A program made the position numbers and the translations under genes. DNA of 64,000 bases from Claveliimonas monacensis. GTDB lineage: Bacteria; Bacillota; Clostridia; Lachnospirales; Lachnospiraceae. Location of the stretch: the NCBI RefSeq assembly GCF_014982975.1, contig NZ_JADCKL010000005.1, forward strand, positions 116,427-180,426, read 5' to 3'. The notes beneath the pieces were generated by a model that was not told where the DNA came from, ran no database searches, and was given only the letters and a program-made list of their open reading frames with translations. Below, in pieces: positions 43,171 through 50,910 of the stretch. Within the stretch, counting starts at the first letter, position 1; each line of letters begins with the position of its first letter.

Positions 43171-43974
43171 CTACTTCTTCCTCACCGGAAAATACACCTC
43201 CGTCTCCCACTCCTCCGGGGAAAGGGTGTCAAACTGGGTCCTGAGATAGAGCTCAAAGGGCTCCCCCGCCATCTCATAGCCGTTCTCCATGATCCAGGAG
43301 ACCACCGCCCCGTAGGCCTCCGAGAGGGTGGAGTAGCTGCCCCTGTGGAGCGTCATGGCGCACAGGCGGGGCTCCATCACCTCATCCGCCTTGTCCTTCT
43401 CTTTTATTCCGATAAAGAGCTCAATGTCCGAAGATTCCCGGTCAAACTCCTTATCGTAGTACCTGGATCCGTTTATTCCGGTGGGGGTGACCCGCTCCTT
43501 TGGCACCCTCTCAAAGAGGGGGCTGTAGTACTTCCCGAATTCATCCACGCTCATCATGGCCCGGTTTGTCAGCACATTCATGGCCGGCGAGTCTTTCACT
43601 TCGATCCTGTAGCCTTTCTGGTATGTCATCATGTCACCTGTCCTTTCAAATACAGAAATATGCGTCTGGAGCTCGTTCAGGATGATGGCTCTCTCCTGCT
43701 GCTCCTGCTTGAGTCTCTCTTTCTGCTGCCGCAGCCTGACCAGCATTTCTCTATCATCCGAAAGGGTGAGGAGCTTTTGGATTTCATCCAGCGAAAAGCC
43801 GTAGCGTTTCAGGCGCTGGATATAGTTCATGGCATCGATCTGCTCCGTTTCATAGTAGCGGTACCCCGTCAGGGCGTCCACCTTTGCAGGCGCCAGAAGT
43901 CCGATCCTGTCATAGTGGTGCAGCGTCTTGACGCTCACCTGGCATATTCTTGAAAATTCACCGATCTGAAGCAT
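43171..43974 (-). CDS. MerR-family regulator with GyrI-like effector domain
   Basis: MerR winged helix at the N-terminus (MLQIGEFSRICQVSVKTLHHYDRIGLLAPAKVDALTGYRYY), a coiled dimer helix, and a C-terminal GyrI/BmrR-type ligand domain (YRIEVKDSPAMNVLTNRAMM to the end). Members sense drugs or other small molecules and activate by untwisting a long-spacer promoter. Start at 43974 has AAGGGG 9 bp upstream; an upstream in-frame ATG at 44082 would place the promoter inside the gene. A 19-bp spacer promoter just upstream suggests autoregulation. No efflux gene is adjacent. Confidence 0.88.
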   Translation of the reverse strand: MLQIGEFSRICQVSVKTLHHYDRIGLLAPAKVDALTGYRYYETEQIDAMNYIQRLKRYGFSLDEIQKLLTLSDDREMLVRLRQQKERLKQEQQERAIILNELQTHISVFERTGDMMTYQKGYRIEVKDSPAMNVLTNRAMMSVDEFGKYYSPLFERVPKERVTPTGINGSRYYDKEFDRESSDIELFIGIKEKDKADEVMEPRLCAMTLHRGSYSTLSEAYGAVVSWIMENGYEMAGEPFELYLRTQFDTLSPEEWETEVYFPVRKK

Positions 43975-44018
43975 GTTCCTCTTCCCCTTTCTGCTGGCAT
44001 TGATCCGGATCTGATGAC

Positions 44019-44049
44019 AGTGTATCCCCTGCCCCAGGAGGAGGGTCAA
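44019..44049 (-). promoter_or_regulatory. MerR-type promoter with 19-bp spacer
   Basis: Minus strand TTGACC (44044-44049), 19-bp spacer holding the dyad CCTCCTGGGGCAGG, and TACACT (44019-44024). Over-long spacers with a GC-rich dyad are the hallmark of MerR-activated promoters; here it drives the MerR gene itself. Confidence 0.7.
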
Positions 44050-44104
44050 CCCTTTTTTGAAATCTTTTCTTTTTTCTTTCAAAGGCTCCTTTCAAGGCCT
44101 TAGT

Positions 44105-44707
44105 CTACATTACAGTTCCCTTAAGCCGCCTCTCAAAGGCAGCTACCAGTTCTCCCTCGTTCTCATATCCGCCCACCAGCAGAAAGCTCCTCTTTCCTCT
44201 CTTTTTGTTCGGATATTCTACCTGACATATCACACGCCAGCCATTTCCCGCCATCCGCATCTTCTCCACTGACAGGATCTGTGTCTCCACCCCGGTAAGA
44301 CTTGGCCTCTGCCGCATATACCTCTCCAGGATATGGCTTGTCTTCATATTTTTCTTTGCCTTCTGCATCTGAAAGAGCATCTGGACAAATCCGATCGCCC
44401 CCCTCTGGCAGCCGACAAATTTTCGGATGTCCACTGCAAAGAGCCTGCCCTCGTCATCCTGGCAGAACACCGTGCAGTACTGATGGACTTTCCGGCCGAT
44501 CTTTCTTGCCAGAAAGACGGTCAGAGCCGCTCCCCCGATGCAGGCCGCAAGAGAGACTTCGGCTACAGGTCCGCCAAGGATCAAAGCCATCAGGGTAACC
44601 CCGCAGGGCAGCGCAATGGCCGCAACAGCCAGTCCGATCACGGACAGCGTAATACCCGCCGCAAAATGATCCTTCTCTCCCACCTGCTCTTCCATCCATA
44701 TCCTCAT
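44105..44707 (-). CDS. Small membrane protein (200 aa), DUF6106-like, function unknown
   Basis: Two adjacent hydrophobic segments (residues ~15-45 and ~48-68) followed by a soluble C-terminal domain with FCQDDEGRLFAVDIRKF, SHILERYMRQRP and a conserved-looking RVICQVEYPNKKRGKRSFLLV. I think it matches a Lachnospiraceae family of unknown function (DUF6106), not certain. AAGGAG lies 8 bp before the ATG. Confidence 0.65.
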   Translation of the reverse strand: MRIWMEEQVGEKDHFAAGITLSVIGLAVAAIALPCGVTLMALILGGPVAEVSLAACIGGAALTVFLARKIGRKVHQYCTVFCQDDEGRLFAVDIRKFVGCQRGAIGFVQMLFQMQKAKKNMKTSHILERYMRQRPSLTGVETQILSVEKMRMAGNGWRVICQVEYPNKKRGKRSFLLVGGYENEGELVAAFERRLKGTVM

Positions 44708-44769
44708 AATTCCTGCTCCTTTCTCTCCTGCTCCAGCCTGCTTTGCTTTACATGTTTCCAGACTCCCGC

Positions 44770-44859
44770 TTACTCTGCTGCCCGGATCCGCTCCACGATG
44801 CTGCCGCCCCGCATCAGGATCTTCTGTCCCTCTCTTTTTTTCCTGTCCTCTTTTTGCAT
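44770..44859 (-). CDS. Possible 29-residue ORF upstream of the membrane protein gene
   Basis: MQKEDRKKREGQKI followed by LMRGGSIVERIRAAE; GGGGAG lies 5 bp before the ATG. Very basic. It may be a leader peptide or a truncated gene; no homology recognised. Confidence 0.3.
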   Translation of the reverse strand: MQKEDRKKREGQKILMRGGSIVERIRAAE

Positions 44860-44895
44860 CTTGTCTCCCCTCTTTCCACTCCTTCTTCAGAAATC

Positions 44896-45930
44896 TTACA
44901 GTTCCCTGATATCCCTTAAAAGGGTCTCCACTTCCTCCTCTTTTGTGCTCCAGCTTGTGCAGAAACGGACACAGAAACGGCCGTCCTCCGTCCAGAACTG
45001 GTTTTCGAATATATGGTTCTTTGCCAGCTTTTCTTTCTGCTCTTCTGTCAGCAGGACAAACTGCTGGTTAGTCGGGCTCTCGATATAAGACGGTATGCCT
45101 TTCTCGGCAAAAGCCTGCCGGATCTGCATGGCATAGCGGTCCGCCTGCTCTGTGATCGCAAAATATGTGCCGTCTTTGAACAGAGTGTAGAACTGAAGTC
45201 CCAGCACCCAGCCTTTTGCCAGCAGTCCCCCATTCTGCTTCATATAATTGCGGAAATGATCCTTCAGCTCCTCATTTACGATCACCACAGCCTCTCCCAT
45301 CATGGCACCGCATTTTGTGCCGCCGATGTAGAAAATGTCCGCTGCCGCCGCAATATCCGCCAAAGTCACGTCATTTCCCTCCGCGCCCAGGCCGTAACCC
45401 ATCCTGGCGCCGTCCACCATCAGATAAAGTCCGTACTCCCGGCAGACCCAGCTGATCCCGGAGAGCTCTTCCTTTGTGTAGATGGTGCCGTACTCAGACG
45501 GGAAGGACAGGAATACCATCTTAGGCTGCGTCACGTGTTCCGGGACATCGCTTGTCCGGTAGCTCTCCGCCTCCTTCTCCACAGCTGCCGCCGTAATCTT
45601 TCCGTCCACTCCCGGAACCACGTGGATCTTGTGGCCTGTGTTCTCCACCGCGCCGGTCTCGTGAACCTGGATATGTCCTGAGTCAGCACAGATGATCCCC
45701 TGGTAAGGGCGGAGCGCAGCGGCGATCATTGTGTAGTTCACCTGGGTTCCTCCCAGCATAAAATGTATGTCCGCATCCACACCTCCCAGGTGCTTCCGGA
45801 TCTCCCCGGCCGCCTTCCGGCACCACTCGTCCAGCCCATAGCCTTCATAGCTGCTGTCATTTGTATCTGCAAATGCCTGCAGGATAGCCGGGTGAGCTCC
45901 ATGATTATAATCGTTGTTCCATCTGATCAT
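44896..45930 (-). CDS. Low-specificity threonine aldolase family PLP enzyme
   Basis: Cleaves L-threonine or L-allo-threonine to glycine and acetaldehyde (beta-eliminating lyase family). Fold type I features: NDYNHGAHPAILQAF, FMLGGTQVNYTMIAAAL, DSGHIQVHETGAVE, MVDGARMGYGL, and the PLP lysine in FYIGGTKCGAMMGEAVV. 344 aa from the ATG at 45930, where GGGAGG lies 7 bp upstream; ATGs further upstream lack a site. Divergent from the GH3 gene. Specificity (L-allo versus L) cannot be told. Confidence 0.88.
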   Translation of the reverse strand: MIRWNNDYNHGAHPAILQAFADTNDSSYEGYGLDEWCRKAAGEIRKHLGGVDADIHFMLGGTQVNYTMIAAALRPYQGIICADSGHIQVHETGAVENTGHKIHVVPGVDGKITAAAVEKEAESYRTSDVPEHVTQPKMVFLSFPSEYGTIYTKEELSGISWVCREYGLYLMVDGARMGYGLGAEGNDVTLADIAAAADIFYIGGTKCGAMMGEAVVIVNEELKDHFRNYMKQNGGLLAKGWVLGLQFYTLFKDGTYFAITEQADRYAMQIRQAFAEKGIPSYIESPTNQQFVLLTEEQKEKLAKNHIFENQFWTEDGRFCVRFCTSWSTKEEEVETLLRDIREL

Positions 45931-46055
45931 TTTTTCGCCTCCCATTTCCAATCTATCCTCTATTTTATATAATATAACTCCCTCCCGCAATCCGAAAATT
46001 TTCCGTCTATCATTTCCACGGTGTTTATGCTATCGTAAAGGCGTAAAAGAAAAAT

Positions 46056-46080
46056 CATGCCGGTATCTCCCGGCATTTTA
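46056..46080 (+). promoter_or_regulatory. Terminator-like hairpin in the GH3 leader
   Basis: ATGCCGG and CCGGCAT form a stem followed by TTTT, ending just before the GAAAGGA ribosome site of the beta-glucosidase. It could be an attenuator or protect the leader; no clear promoter was found for this gene. Confidence 0.4.
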
Positions 46081-46098
46081 GAAAGGAATGGTACATTT

Positions 46099-48396
46099 AT
46101 GGAACGTGATATCAGATCCATCATCAGCCAGATGACTCTGGAGGAAAAAGCCGGCATGTGCTCCGGCAAAGATTTCTGGCACCTGAAGGGAGTGGAGCGC
46201 CTGGGCATCCCGGAAGTTATGGTCAGCGACGGCCCCCACGGCCTCCGCAAACAGAACGAGAAAGCTGACCATCTTGGGGCAAACGAGAGCATTAAAGCTG
46301 TCTGCTTTCCAACAGCCTGCGCCACGGCCTGCTCCTTTGACCGGGATCTATTAAAAGAGTTGGGGGAAGCCCTGGGAGATGAGTGCCAGGCCGAGGATGT
46401 GTCAGTCATCCTTGGTCCCGCAGTCAACATCAAGCGCTCTCCCCTGTGCGGACGGAATTTTGAATACTTTTCTGAAGACCCCTATCTGGCCGCCCAGATG
46501 GCAGCCGCCCATATCCAGGGCGTACAGTCCAAAAACGTGGGCACCTCCATCAAACATTTTGCTGCCAACAACCAGGAGTACCGCCGCCTGTCCTGCTCCT
46601 CCGAGATAGATGAGCGGACGCTCCGGGAAATCTACCTGGCCGCATTCGAGGCACCGATCAAGGAGGGAAAGCCGGACACAGTCATGTGCTCCTACAATAA
46701 GATCAACGGCACCTTTGCCTCTGAGAACCACTGGCTCCTGACAGAAGTTCTGCGGGACGAGTGGGGCTTTGGTGGCTATGTCATGTCCGACTGGGGAGCC
46801 GTCAATGACAGAATAGAAGGCCTGAAAGCCGGTCTGGATCTGGAGATGCCCGCCAGCGGCGGACATACAGACGCGGAGATCGTGGCCGCCGTCAAGGCAG
46901 GCACGCTGGATGAGTCCGTCCTGGATACCGCTGTGGAGCGCATTTTAAGGATCATCTTTAAATTCGCAGACCGCCGCATGCCCGGAAACTTTGACAAAGA
47001 AAGGCATAACCAGCTTGCCGCGAAGATCGCAGAAGAGTCCATGGTCCTCCTCAAGAACGACGGCATTCTTCCCCTTCCCAAAGAGGGAAAGAAGATCGCC
47101 TTTATCGGCAAATTTGCCGCAAAGCCCAGGTTCCAGGGCGGCGGCAGCTCCCACATCAATTCCTGCAAGATCACAAGTGCGCTGGATGCCGTGAAGCAGA
47201 CCCCTACGATCACCTCTTCTGTCACCTATGCCCAGGGGTATGATGTGGCGGAGGACCAGACAGATCCGAACCTTCTGGCAGAGGCAGTGCAGACTGCTTC
47301 TGAAGCGGACATCGCCGTCATTTTCGCCGGCCTTCCCGACGCGTTTGAGTCCGAGGGATACGACCGCACCCATATGAAGATGCCGGAATCTCAGAACGAG
47401 CTGATCAGAGAAATCCTCAAGGTACAGAAAAACACGGTGGTTGTCCTCCACAATGGCTCTCCCGTGGAAATGCCCTGGGCCGATGACGTAAACGCCATCC
47501 TGGAGTCCTACCTCTGCGGCCAGGCAGTAGGGGCCGCCCAGGTCCGTCTCCTCTTCGGCCTGGCCAATCCCTGCGGAAAACTGGCGGAGACCATTCCCCT
47601 GAAGCTGCAGGACAATCCCTCCTACCTGAACTTCCCCGGAGACGGGCAGAAAGTGGAGTACAAAGAAGGGGTATTCGTGGGATACCGGTACTACGACACA
47701 AAAGCGATGGACGTTCGCTTCCCCTTTGGCCACGGTCTCTCCTACACCACCTTCCAGTACAGCGACATGCAGCTCTCCTGCGACCAGCTGGCAGACGACG
47801 ACACACTGACTGTGTCTCTCAAAGTGAAGAATACGGGGAACATGGCCGGAAAAGAGATCGTGCAGCTCTATGTGGCAGACCAGACCAAAGCCGCGAATCG
47901 GCCGGAGAAGGAACTGAAAAATTTTGTCAAAGTCTACCTGGAACCAGGACAGGAAAAGGCCGTGACCATGACGCTGGACAAGCGCAGTTTTGCCTGGTAT
48001 AACACACAGATCCACGACTGGTACGCTGCTTCCGGCGACTACCAGATCCTGGCGGCCGCCTCCTCCAGAGACATCCGCCTTTCCAAGACCGTCCGCCTTT
48101 CCACAGACACAAAACTGCCTTTCCACATCCACCGGAATACTACCGTGGCAGAGCTCCTGGCCGATCCCAGGACAGCCCCGGTCATCCGCTCTATGATGGA
48201 GGATCTGGCCTCCGATATGATCGGGGGAGGAGACAACTCCTCAGAGGCCGCCTCTGAGGCCATCACCCCGGAAATGACGCTGAAAATGCTGGAGAACTCT
48301 CCGCTGCGCTCCTTCAAGAGCTTTTCCGGTCTGTCCGAGAATGAGCTGACAGCCCTGATTGAAAAGCTCCAGGCTGCAGCCGGATCGGATAACTAG
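46099..48396 (+). CDS. Glycoside hydrolase family 3 beta-glucosidase
   Basis: Hydrolyses terminal beta-D-glucosides (or related beta-glycosides) in the cytoplasm: no signal peptide. N-terminal (beta/alpha)8 domain with VSDGPHGLRKQ, IKHFAANNQEYRR, and the catalytic nucleophile Asp231 in GGYVMSDWGAV; C-terminal alpha/beta sandwich (ESMVLLKNDGILPLPKEGKK); fibronectin III-like domain (KVKNTGNMAGKEIVQLYVAD). Length of ~765 aa is typical. Start at 46099 rather than 46057 because the GAAAGGA site lies between them and the family begins at IRSIISQMTLEEKAGM. It ends with its own terminator. Host glycan and plant beta-glucosides are possible substrates. Confidence 0.92.
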   Translation: MERDIRSIISQMTLEEKAGMCSGKDFWHLKGVERLGIPEVMVSDGPHGLRKQNEKADHLGANESIKAVCFPTACATACSFDRDLLKELGEALGDECQAEDVSVILGPAVNIKRSPLCGRNFEYFSEDPYLAAQMAAAHIQGVQSKNVGTSIKHFAANNQEYRRLSCSSEIDERTLREIYLAAFEAPIKEGKPDTVMCSYNKINGTFASENHWLLTEVLRDEWGFGGYVMSDWGAVNDRIEGLKAGLDLEMPASGGHTDAEIVAAVKAGTLDESVLDTAVERILRIIFKFADRRMPGNFDKERHNQLAAKIAEESMVLLKNDGILPLPKEGKKIAFIGKFAAKPRFQGGGSSHINSCKITSALDAVKQTPTITSSVTYAQGYDVAEDQTDPNLLAEAVQTASEADIAVIFAGLPDAFESEGYDRTHMKMPESQNELIREILKVQKNTVVVLHNGSPVEMPWADDVNAILESYLCGQAVGAAQVRLLFGLANPCGKLAETIPLKLQDNPSYLNFPGDGQKVEYKEGVFVGYRYYDTKAMDVRFPFGHGLSYTTFQYSDMQLSCDQLADDDTLTVSLKVKNTGNMAGKEIVQLYVADQTKAANRPEKELKNFVKVYLEPGQEKAVTMTLDKRSFAWYNTQIHDWYAASGDYQILAAASSRDIRLSKTVRLSTDTKLPFHIHRNTTVAELLADPRTAPVIRSMMEDLASDMIGGGDNSSEAASEAITPEMTLKMLENSPLRSFKSFSGLSENELTALIEKLQAAAGSDN

Positions 48397-48415
48397 TTCA
48401 CCGTTATTCACACAG

Positions 48416-48446
48416 AGGAGCAGTCTCTCAGAGGCTGCTCCGATTT
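48416..48446 (+). terminator. Terminator of the GH3 beta-glucosidase gene
   Basis: GGAGCAG (48417-48423) and CTGCTCC (48435-48441) with TTTT just after (48444-48447). Confidence 0.75.
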
Positions 48447-48553
48447 TGTCCGAAAATTTTATGTTTTATATACAAATTAAAAATTTTATATTTTTTATCC
48501 ATCATATAAATCTGTTATCTTTTAAATAATTTTACTTTTTTCTGATTTTTATA

Positions 48554-48582
48554 TTGACATTTTCTCTTTTACGGTGTATGAT
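48554..48582 (+). promoter_or_regulatory. Near-perfect promoter of the orphan micro-ORF transcript
   Basis: TTGACA (48554-48559), 17-bp spacer, TATGAT (48577-48582). This is the best sigma-A match I saw in the window, yet no ordinary gene follows. Confidence 0.85.
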
Positions 48583-48671
48583 AAAACCATCAAAAGAAAA
48601 GGAGGACGGACCACCGAAAACTGAATCTTAAATCCAATTTTTAACGAAACTAACGAAAGAGGTAAAGACCA

Positions 48672-48683
48672 ATGGGAACGTAA
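48672..48683 (+). other. Three-codon ORF (Met-Gly-Thr) with ribosome site
   Basis: AAAGAGG (48656-48662) lies 9 bp before ATG GGA ACG TAA. Confidence 0.5.
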
Positions 48684-48757
48684 TTTAAAACAAAAAAATT
48701 CACTATTTGAGATAATAGTTTCAAATAGATATCAAGTAAATAAGGAGGTAAATTCCA

Positions 48758-48775
48758 ATGGATGGAATAAGCTGA
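48758..48775 (+). other. Five-codon ORF (Met-Asp-Gly-Ile-Ser) with perfect ribosome site
   Basis: AAGGAGGT (48742-48749) lies 8 bp before the ATG. The TGA stop codon ends at the first base of the terminator stem, so a ribosome stopped there would cover the upstream arm and could block termination. Confidence 0.55.
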
Positions 48776-48820
48776 AAATCCACTGTACCTTTAAAATCAA
48801 AAAGATACAGTGGATTTTTT
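48775..48820 (+). terminator. Intrinsic terminator of the micro-ORF transcript
   Basis: Arms ATCCACTGTA (48778-48787) and TACAGTGGAT (48806-48815), extended by A/T pairs, with an 18-nt loop and a seven-T tail. It also faces the minus-strand relic that ends at 48820. Confidence 0.9.
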
Positions 48821-48963
48821 TACATCTGTTTTCTGACTATCCTGTAATCGTCCCCGTTGCGGTAGTAAGGACAGGCGTAGTGACTGTCCGATATAAAGCG
48901 GATATACTCATCCTCGTCCATGTCCACATCGCAGACATAGGCGCCGTTTCCTTTTTCTTCACT
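48820..48963 (-). pseudogene. 3' remnant of a small cysteine-containing protein gene (DUF6472-like)
   Basis: An open stretch ending in TAA encodes GAYVCDVDMDEDEYIRF and YACPYYRNGDDYRIVRKQM, which resembles the C-terminal half of a small Lachnospiraceae protein family (I think DUF6472). A TAA at 48964-48966 precedes it in frame and there is no proper start codon; the expected N-terminal cysteine half is missing. It follows the gene at 48993 on the same strand. Confidence 0.45.
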
Positions 48964-48992
48964 TTATCCACTCCTGATCTGCCGGCTCCTTC

Positions 48993-49352
48993 TCAGTTAG
49001 CCAGCATCTCCTCCTTTTTCGCAAGGATAGCCTCCACAGCCGCGCAGGCCGGGCAGTCGCAGTATTTCGCTCCGGCAGCCTTGATCTGTCTTGCATGCTC
49101 TGCCACACCACCGGCGGCGTCTCCGAAAACCTTGACTCCCATATCAGACTCCGCAAAGGCGATGAGCCCCTCCAGCGGCATGATATCCTCTTCCAGCTCA
49201 GCGATGTATTTCTTTGTCTCTTCTGCTTCCGCTGCTGTTCCCAACGCATCAAGCCATGCCTGGGCTGCTTCTTTTGCCTCTTTGCTGCAGGAGGCTGCCT
49301 CCATCAGCTCGTGAGTTTTCTCTACAACATAGTCTTTCACTTCTGCGTTCAT
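48993..49352 (-). CDS. Conserved small protein (119 aa), Lachnospiraceae type
   Basis: MNAEVKDYVVEKTHELMEAA, ALGTAAEAEETKKYIAELEE, MPLEGLIAFAESDMGVKVFG and a C-terminal cysteine cluster GAKYCDCPACAAVEAIL. Homologues in related genomes are sometimes labelled heat-shock chaperone without support. The CxCxxC site could bind metal. Helical, acidic and soluble. ATG at 49352 with GGAAGG 8 bp upstream. Function unknown. Confidence 0.75.
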   Translation of the reverse strand: MNAEVKDYVVEKTHELMEAASCSKEAKEAAQAWLDALGTAAEAEETKKYIAELEEDIMPLEGLIAFAESDMGVKVFGDAAGGVAEHARQIKAAGAKYCDCPACAAVEAILAKKEEMLAN

Positions 49353-49509
49353 ATGAAACACCTTCCCTTTCTTTATTTCTGTCTTTATCTTATCACAACA
49401 GCACTGATTTACAAGAGGCCAGTCTTGCCCGTCGGCATGATTATAAGCACTTATTATAAAAGCTAATAAAAGAATACGTGAAAATTAGAGCAAATTATAA
49501 TTTTTGTGT

Positions 49510-49568
49510 TATAATCTGTTTAGCATGATATCCCAAGGCCGGATGCAGCCGCAGCGTGCAGGGATATC
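49510..49568 (+). promoter_or_regulatory. purC promoter and leader hairpin
   Basis: A perfect -10 TATAAT (49510-49515) has only a poor -35. Just downstream, GATATCCC (49527-49534) and GGGATATC (49561-49568) pair around a 26-nt GC-rich loop at the 5' end of the ~105-nt leader. It does not match the purine riboswitch core that I know. Confidence 0.45.
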
Positions 49569-49625
49569 CAAGCGCCGCAAAAAGACGCAGCACCATCAAC
49601 AGGTCATAGAAATGAGGTATACGAT

Positions 49626-50486
49626 ATGAAGCCAATCAAAGAAGGAAAAGTACGCGAGATCTACGACAACGGCGACAGCCTGATCATGGTCGCAACAGAC
49701 CGCATCAGCTGCTTTGACGTGATCCTGAAAAATGAAGTGACAAAGAAGGGGACTGTGCTGACACAGATGTCCAAATTCTGGTTTGACATGACACAGGACA
49801 TCCTGCCCAACCACATGATCTCCACAGATGTAAAAGATATGCCGGAATTTTTCCAACAGCCAAAATTTGACGGCAACAGCATGATGTGCCGCAAGCTGGA
49901 GATGCTCCCCATCGAGTGCATTGTCCGTGGCTACATCACAGGAAGCGGCTGGGCCAGCTATCAGAAAGACGGCACTGTGTGCGGTATCAAACTGCCGGAG
50001 GGCTTAAAAGAGTCTGACAAACTTCCGGAGCCTATCTACACACCGTCCACAAAAGCGGAGATTGGCGACCACGATGAAAACATCTCCTACGAGCAGAGCA
50101 TCGCTCATCTGGAGAAATATTTCCCGGGAAAAGGCGAGGAGTATGCAGCCCGCCTTCGCGACTACACCATTGCCCTCTACAAAAAGTGCGCTGATTACGC
50201 TCTGACAAAGGGGATCATCATCGCAGACACCAAATTCGAGTTCGGTCTGGATGAAAACGGCAATATCGTCCTGGGCGATGAGATGCTGACACCGGACAGC
50301 TCCCGCTTCTGGCCGGCTGAAGGGTATGAACCGGGACACGGACAGCCCTCCTTTGACAAGCAGTTTGCCCGCGACTGGCTGAAGGCCAACCCGGACAACG
50401 ACTGGACACTGCCGGAGGACATTGTACAGAAGACCATTGACAAATATCTGCAGGCATACGAGATGCTGACAGGCGAAAAGCTTTAG
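49626..50486 (+). CDS. purC: SAICAR synthetase (purine biosynthesis)
   Basis: Condenses CAIR with aspartate using ATP, step 8 of IMP synthesis. Signatures: KPIKEGKVREIYD at the start, ATDRISCFDV, VRGYITGSGWASYQ, GIIIADTKFEFGLDENGNIVLGDEMLTPDSSRFW, and PSFDKQFARDWL. 286 aa, the longer clade found in many Clostridia. It stands alone, not in a pur operon, with its own leader and terminator. Confidence 0.95.
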   Translation: MKPIKEGKVREIYDNGDSLIMVATDRISCFDVILKNEVTKKGTVLTQMSKFWFDMTQDILPNHMISTDVKDMPEFFQQPKFDGNSMMCRKLEMLPIECIVRGYITGSGWASYQKDGTVCGIKLPEGLKESDKLPEPIYTPSTKAEIGDHDENISYEQSIAHLEKYFPGKGEEYAARLRDYTIALYKKCADYALTKGIIIADTKFEFGLDENGNIVLGDEMLTPDSSRFWPAEGYEPGHGQPSFDKQFARDWLKANPDNDWTLPEDIVQKTIDKYLQAYEMLTGEKL

Positions 50487-50488
50487 AA

Positions 50489-50525
50489 AAAACGGATGGC
50501 TCTAAGGAGAGTCATCCGTTTTTCC
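50489..50525 (+). terminator. Terminator of purC
   Basis: AACGGATG and CATCCGTT, with inner CTCT/AGAG pairing, followed by a T-rich tail. Confidence 0.85.
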
Positions 50526-50613
50526 TTTTTCTGCTGACTGTAACCTCGTCACAGAAAAATTTTTATTTTTGTCTTACAATACAGTTACAACAAAAGCAGA
50601 AAGGGTGATCGAT

Positions 50614-50910
50614 ATGCATTTTAAACTGGACAAACGTCTGACAGACCATATGAAAGAAAAGGGCCACAGCCACATCCTGATCAGCCCCCACGTGTGCTCC
50701 ACATGAGGCGGCCCGATGTTAAATATATCAGCAAGGTTTGTTGATCAGGACGAGGCAGCTGCCTTAAAAGAAAATGGTTTTCAAAGCTTTTCCCACGATT
50801 TCGGAGACATCTTCATCTACAAGACGCCTCTGAAATACAGCGAGACAGTTCAGCTGGGCCTGTCCCGCTTCTTTAAACGGATCACAGTAGACGGGATCTA
50901 CTCCACGTAA
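50614..50910 (+). CDS. Candidate small selenoprotein with CxxU motif (TGA = selenocysteine)
   Basis: A 98-residue protein if the in-frame TGA at 50704-50706 is read as selenocysteine. The start ATG has AAAGGG 8 bp upstream. Residues 1-30 end HILISPHVCST, then U31 and GGPMLNISARF; Cys28-Ser-Thr-Sec31 is a CxxU redox motif. After the TGA the frame stays open for 68 codons (KENGFQSFSHDFGDIFIYKT, LGLSRFFKRITVDGIYST). A SECIS-like hairpin follows at a proper distance. It may belong to a small Firmicutes family with a CC/CU motif, not certain. Starting at the internal ATG (50716) would leave it without the redox motif and ribosome site. The alternative is a nonsense mutation. Confidence 0.75.
50727..50745 (+). 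promoter_or_regulatory. Putative bacterial SECIS element
   Basis: TCAGCAA (50728-50734) pairs with TTGTTGA (50738-50744), plus an outer A-T pair, leaving a GGT (GGU) loop. The first loop G is 28 nt after the TGA, within the range reported for bacterial SECIS elements; GU in the apical loop is what SelB recognises. Confidence 0.6.

Larger units (their letters stand above)
48589..48820 (+). ncRNA. Orphan ~230-nt transcript with two micro-ORFs and an intrinsic terminator
   Basis: A self-contained unit: promoter 48554-48582, AT-rich RNA, an 8-bp hairpin CTATTTGA/TCAAATAG (48703-48710, 48721-48728), two tiny reading frames with real ribosome sites, and a strong terminator. It could be a regulatory small RNA, an attenuator leader whose gene was lost, or a source of micropeptides. 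I do not recognise it as a known RNA family. Confidence 0.6.

Noticed and set aside
50716..50910. 64-residue ORF starting at the internal ATG
   Set aside because: No ribosome site before it, and it is the in-frame tail of the TGA-containing selenoprotein candidate.
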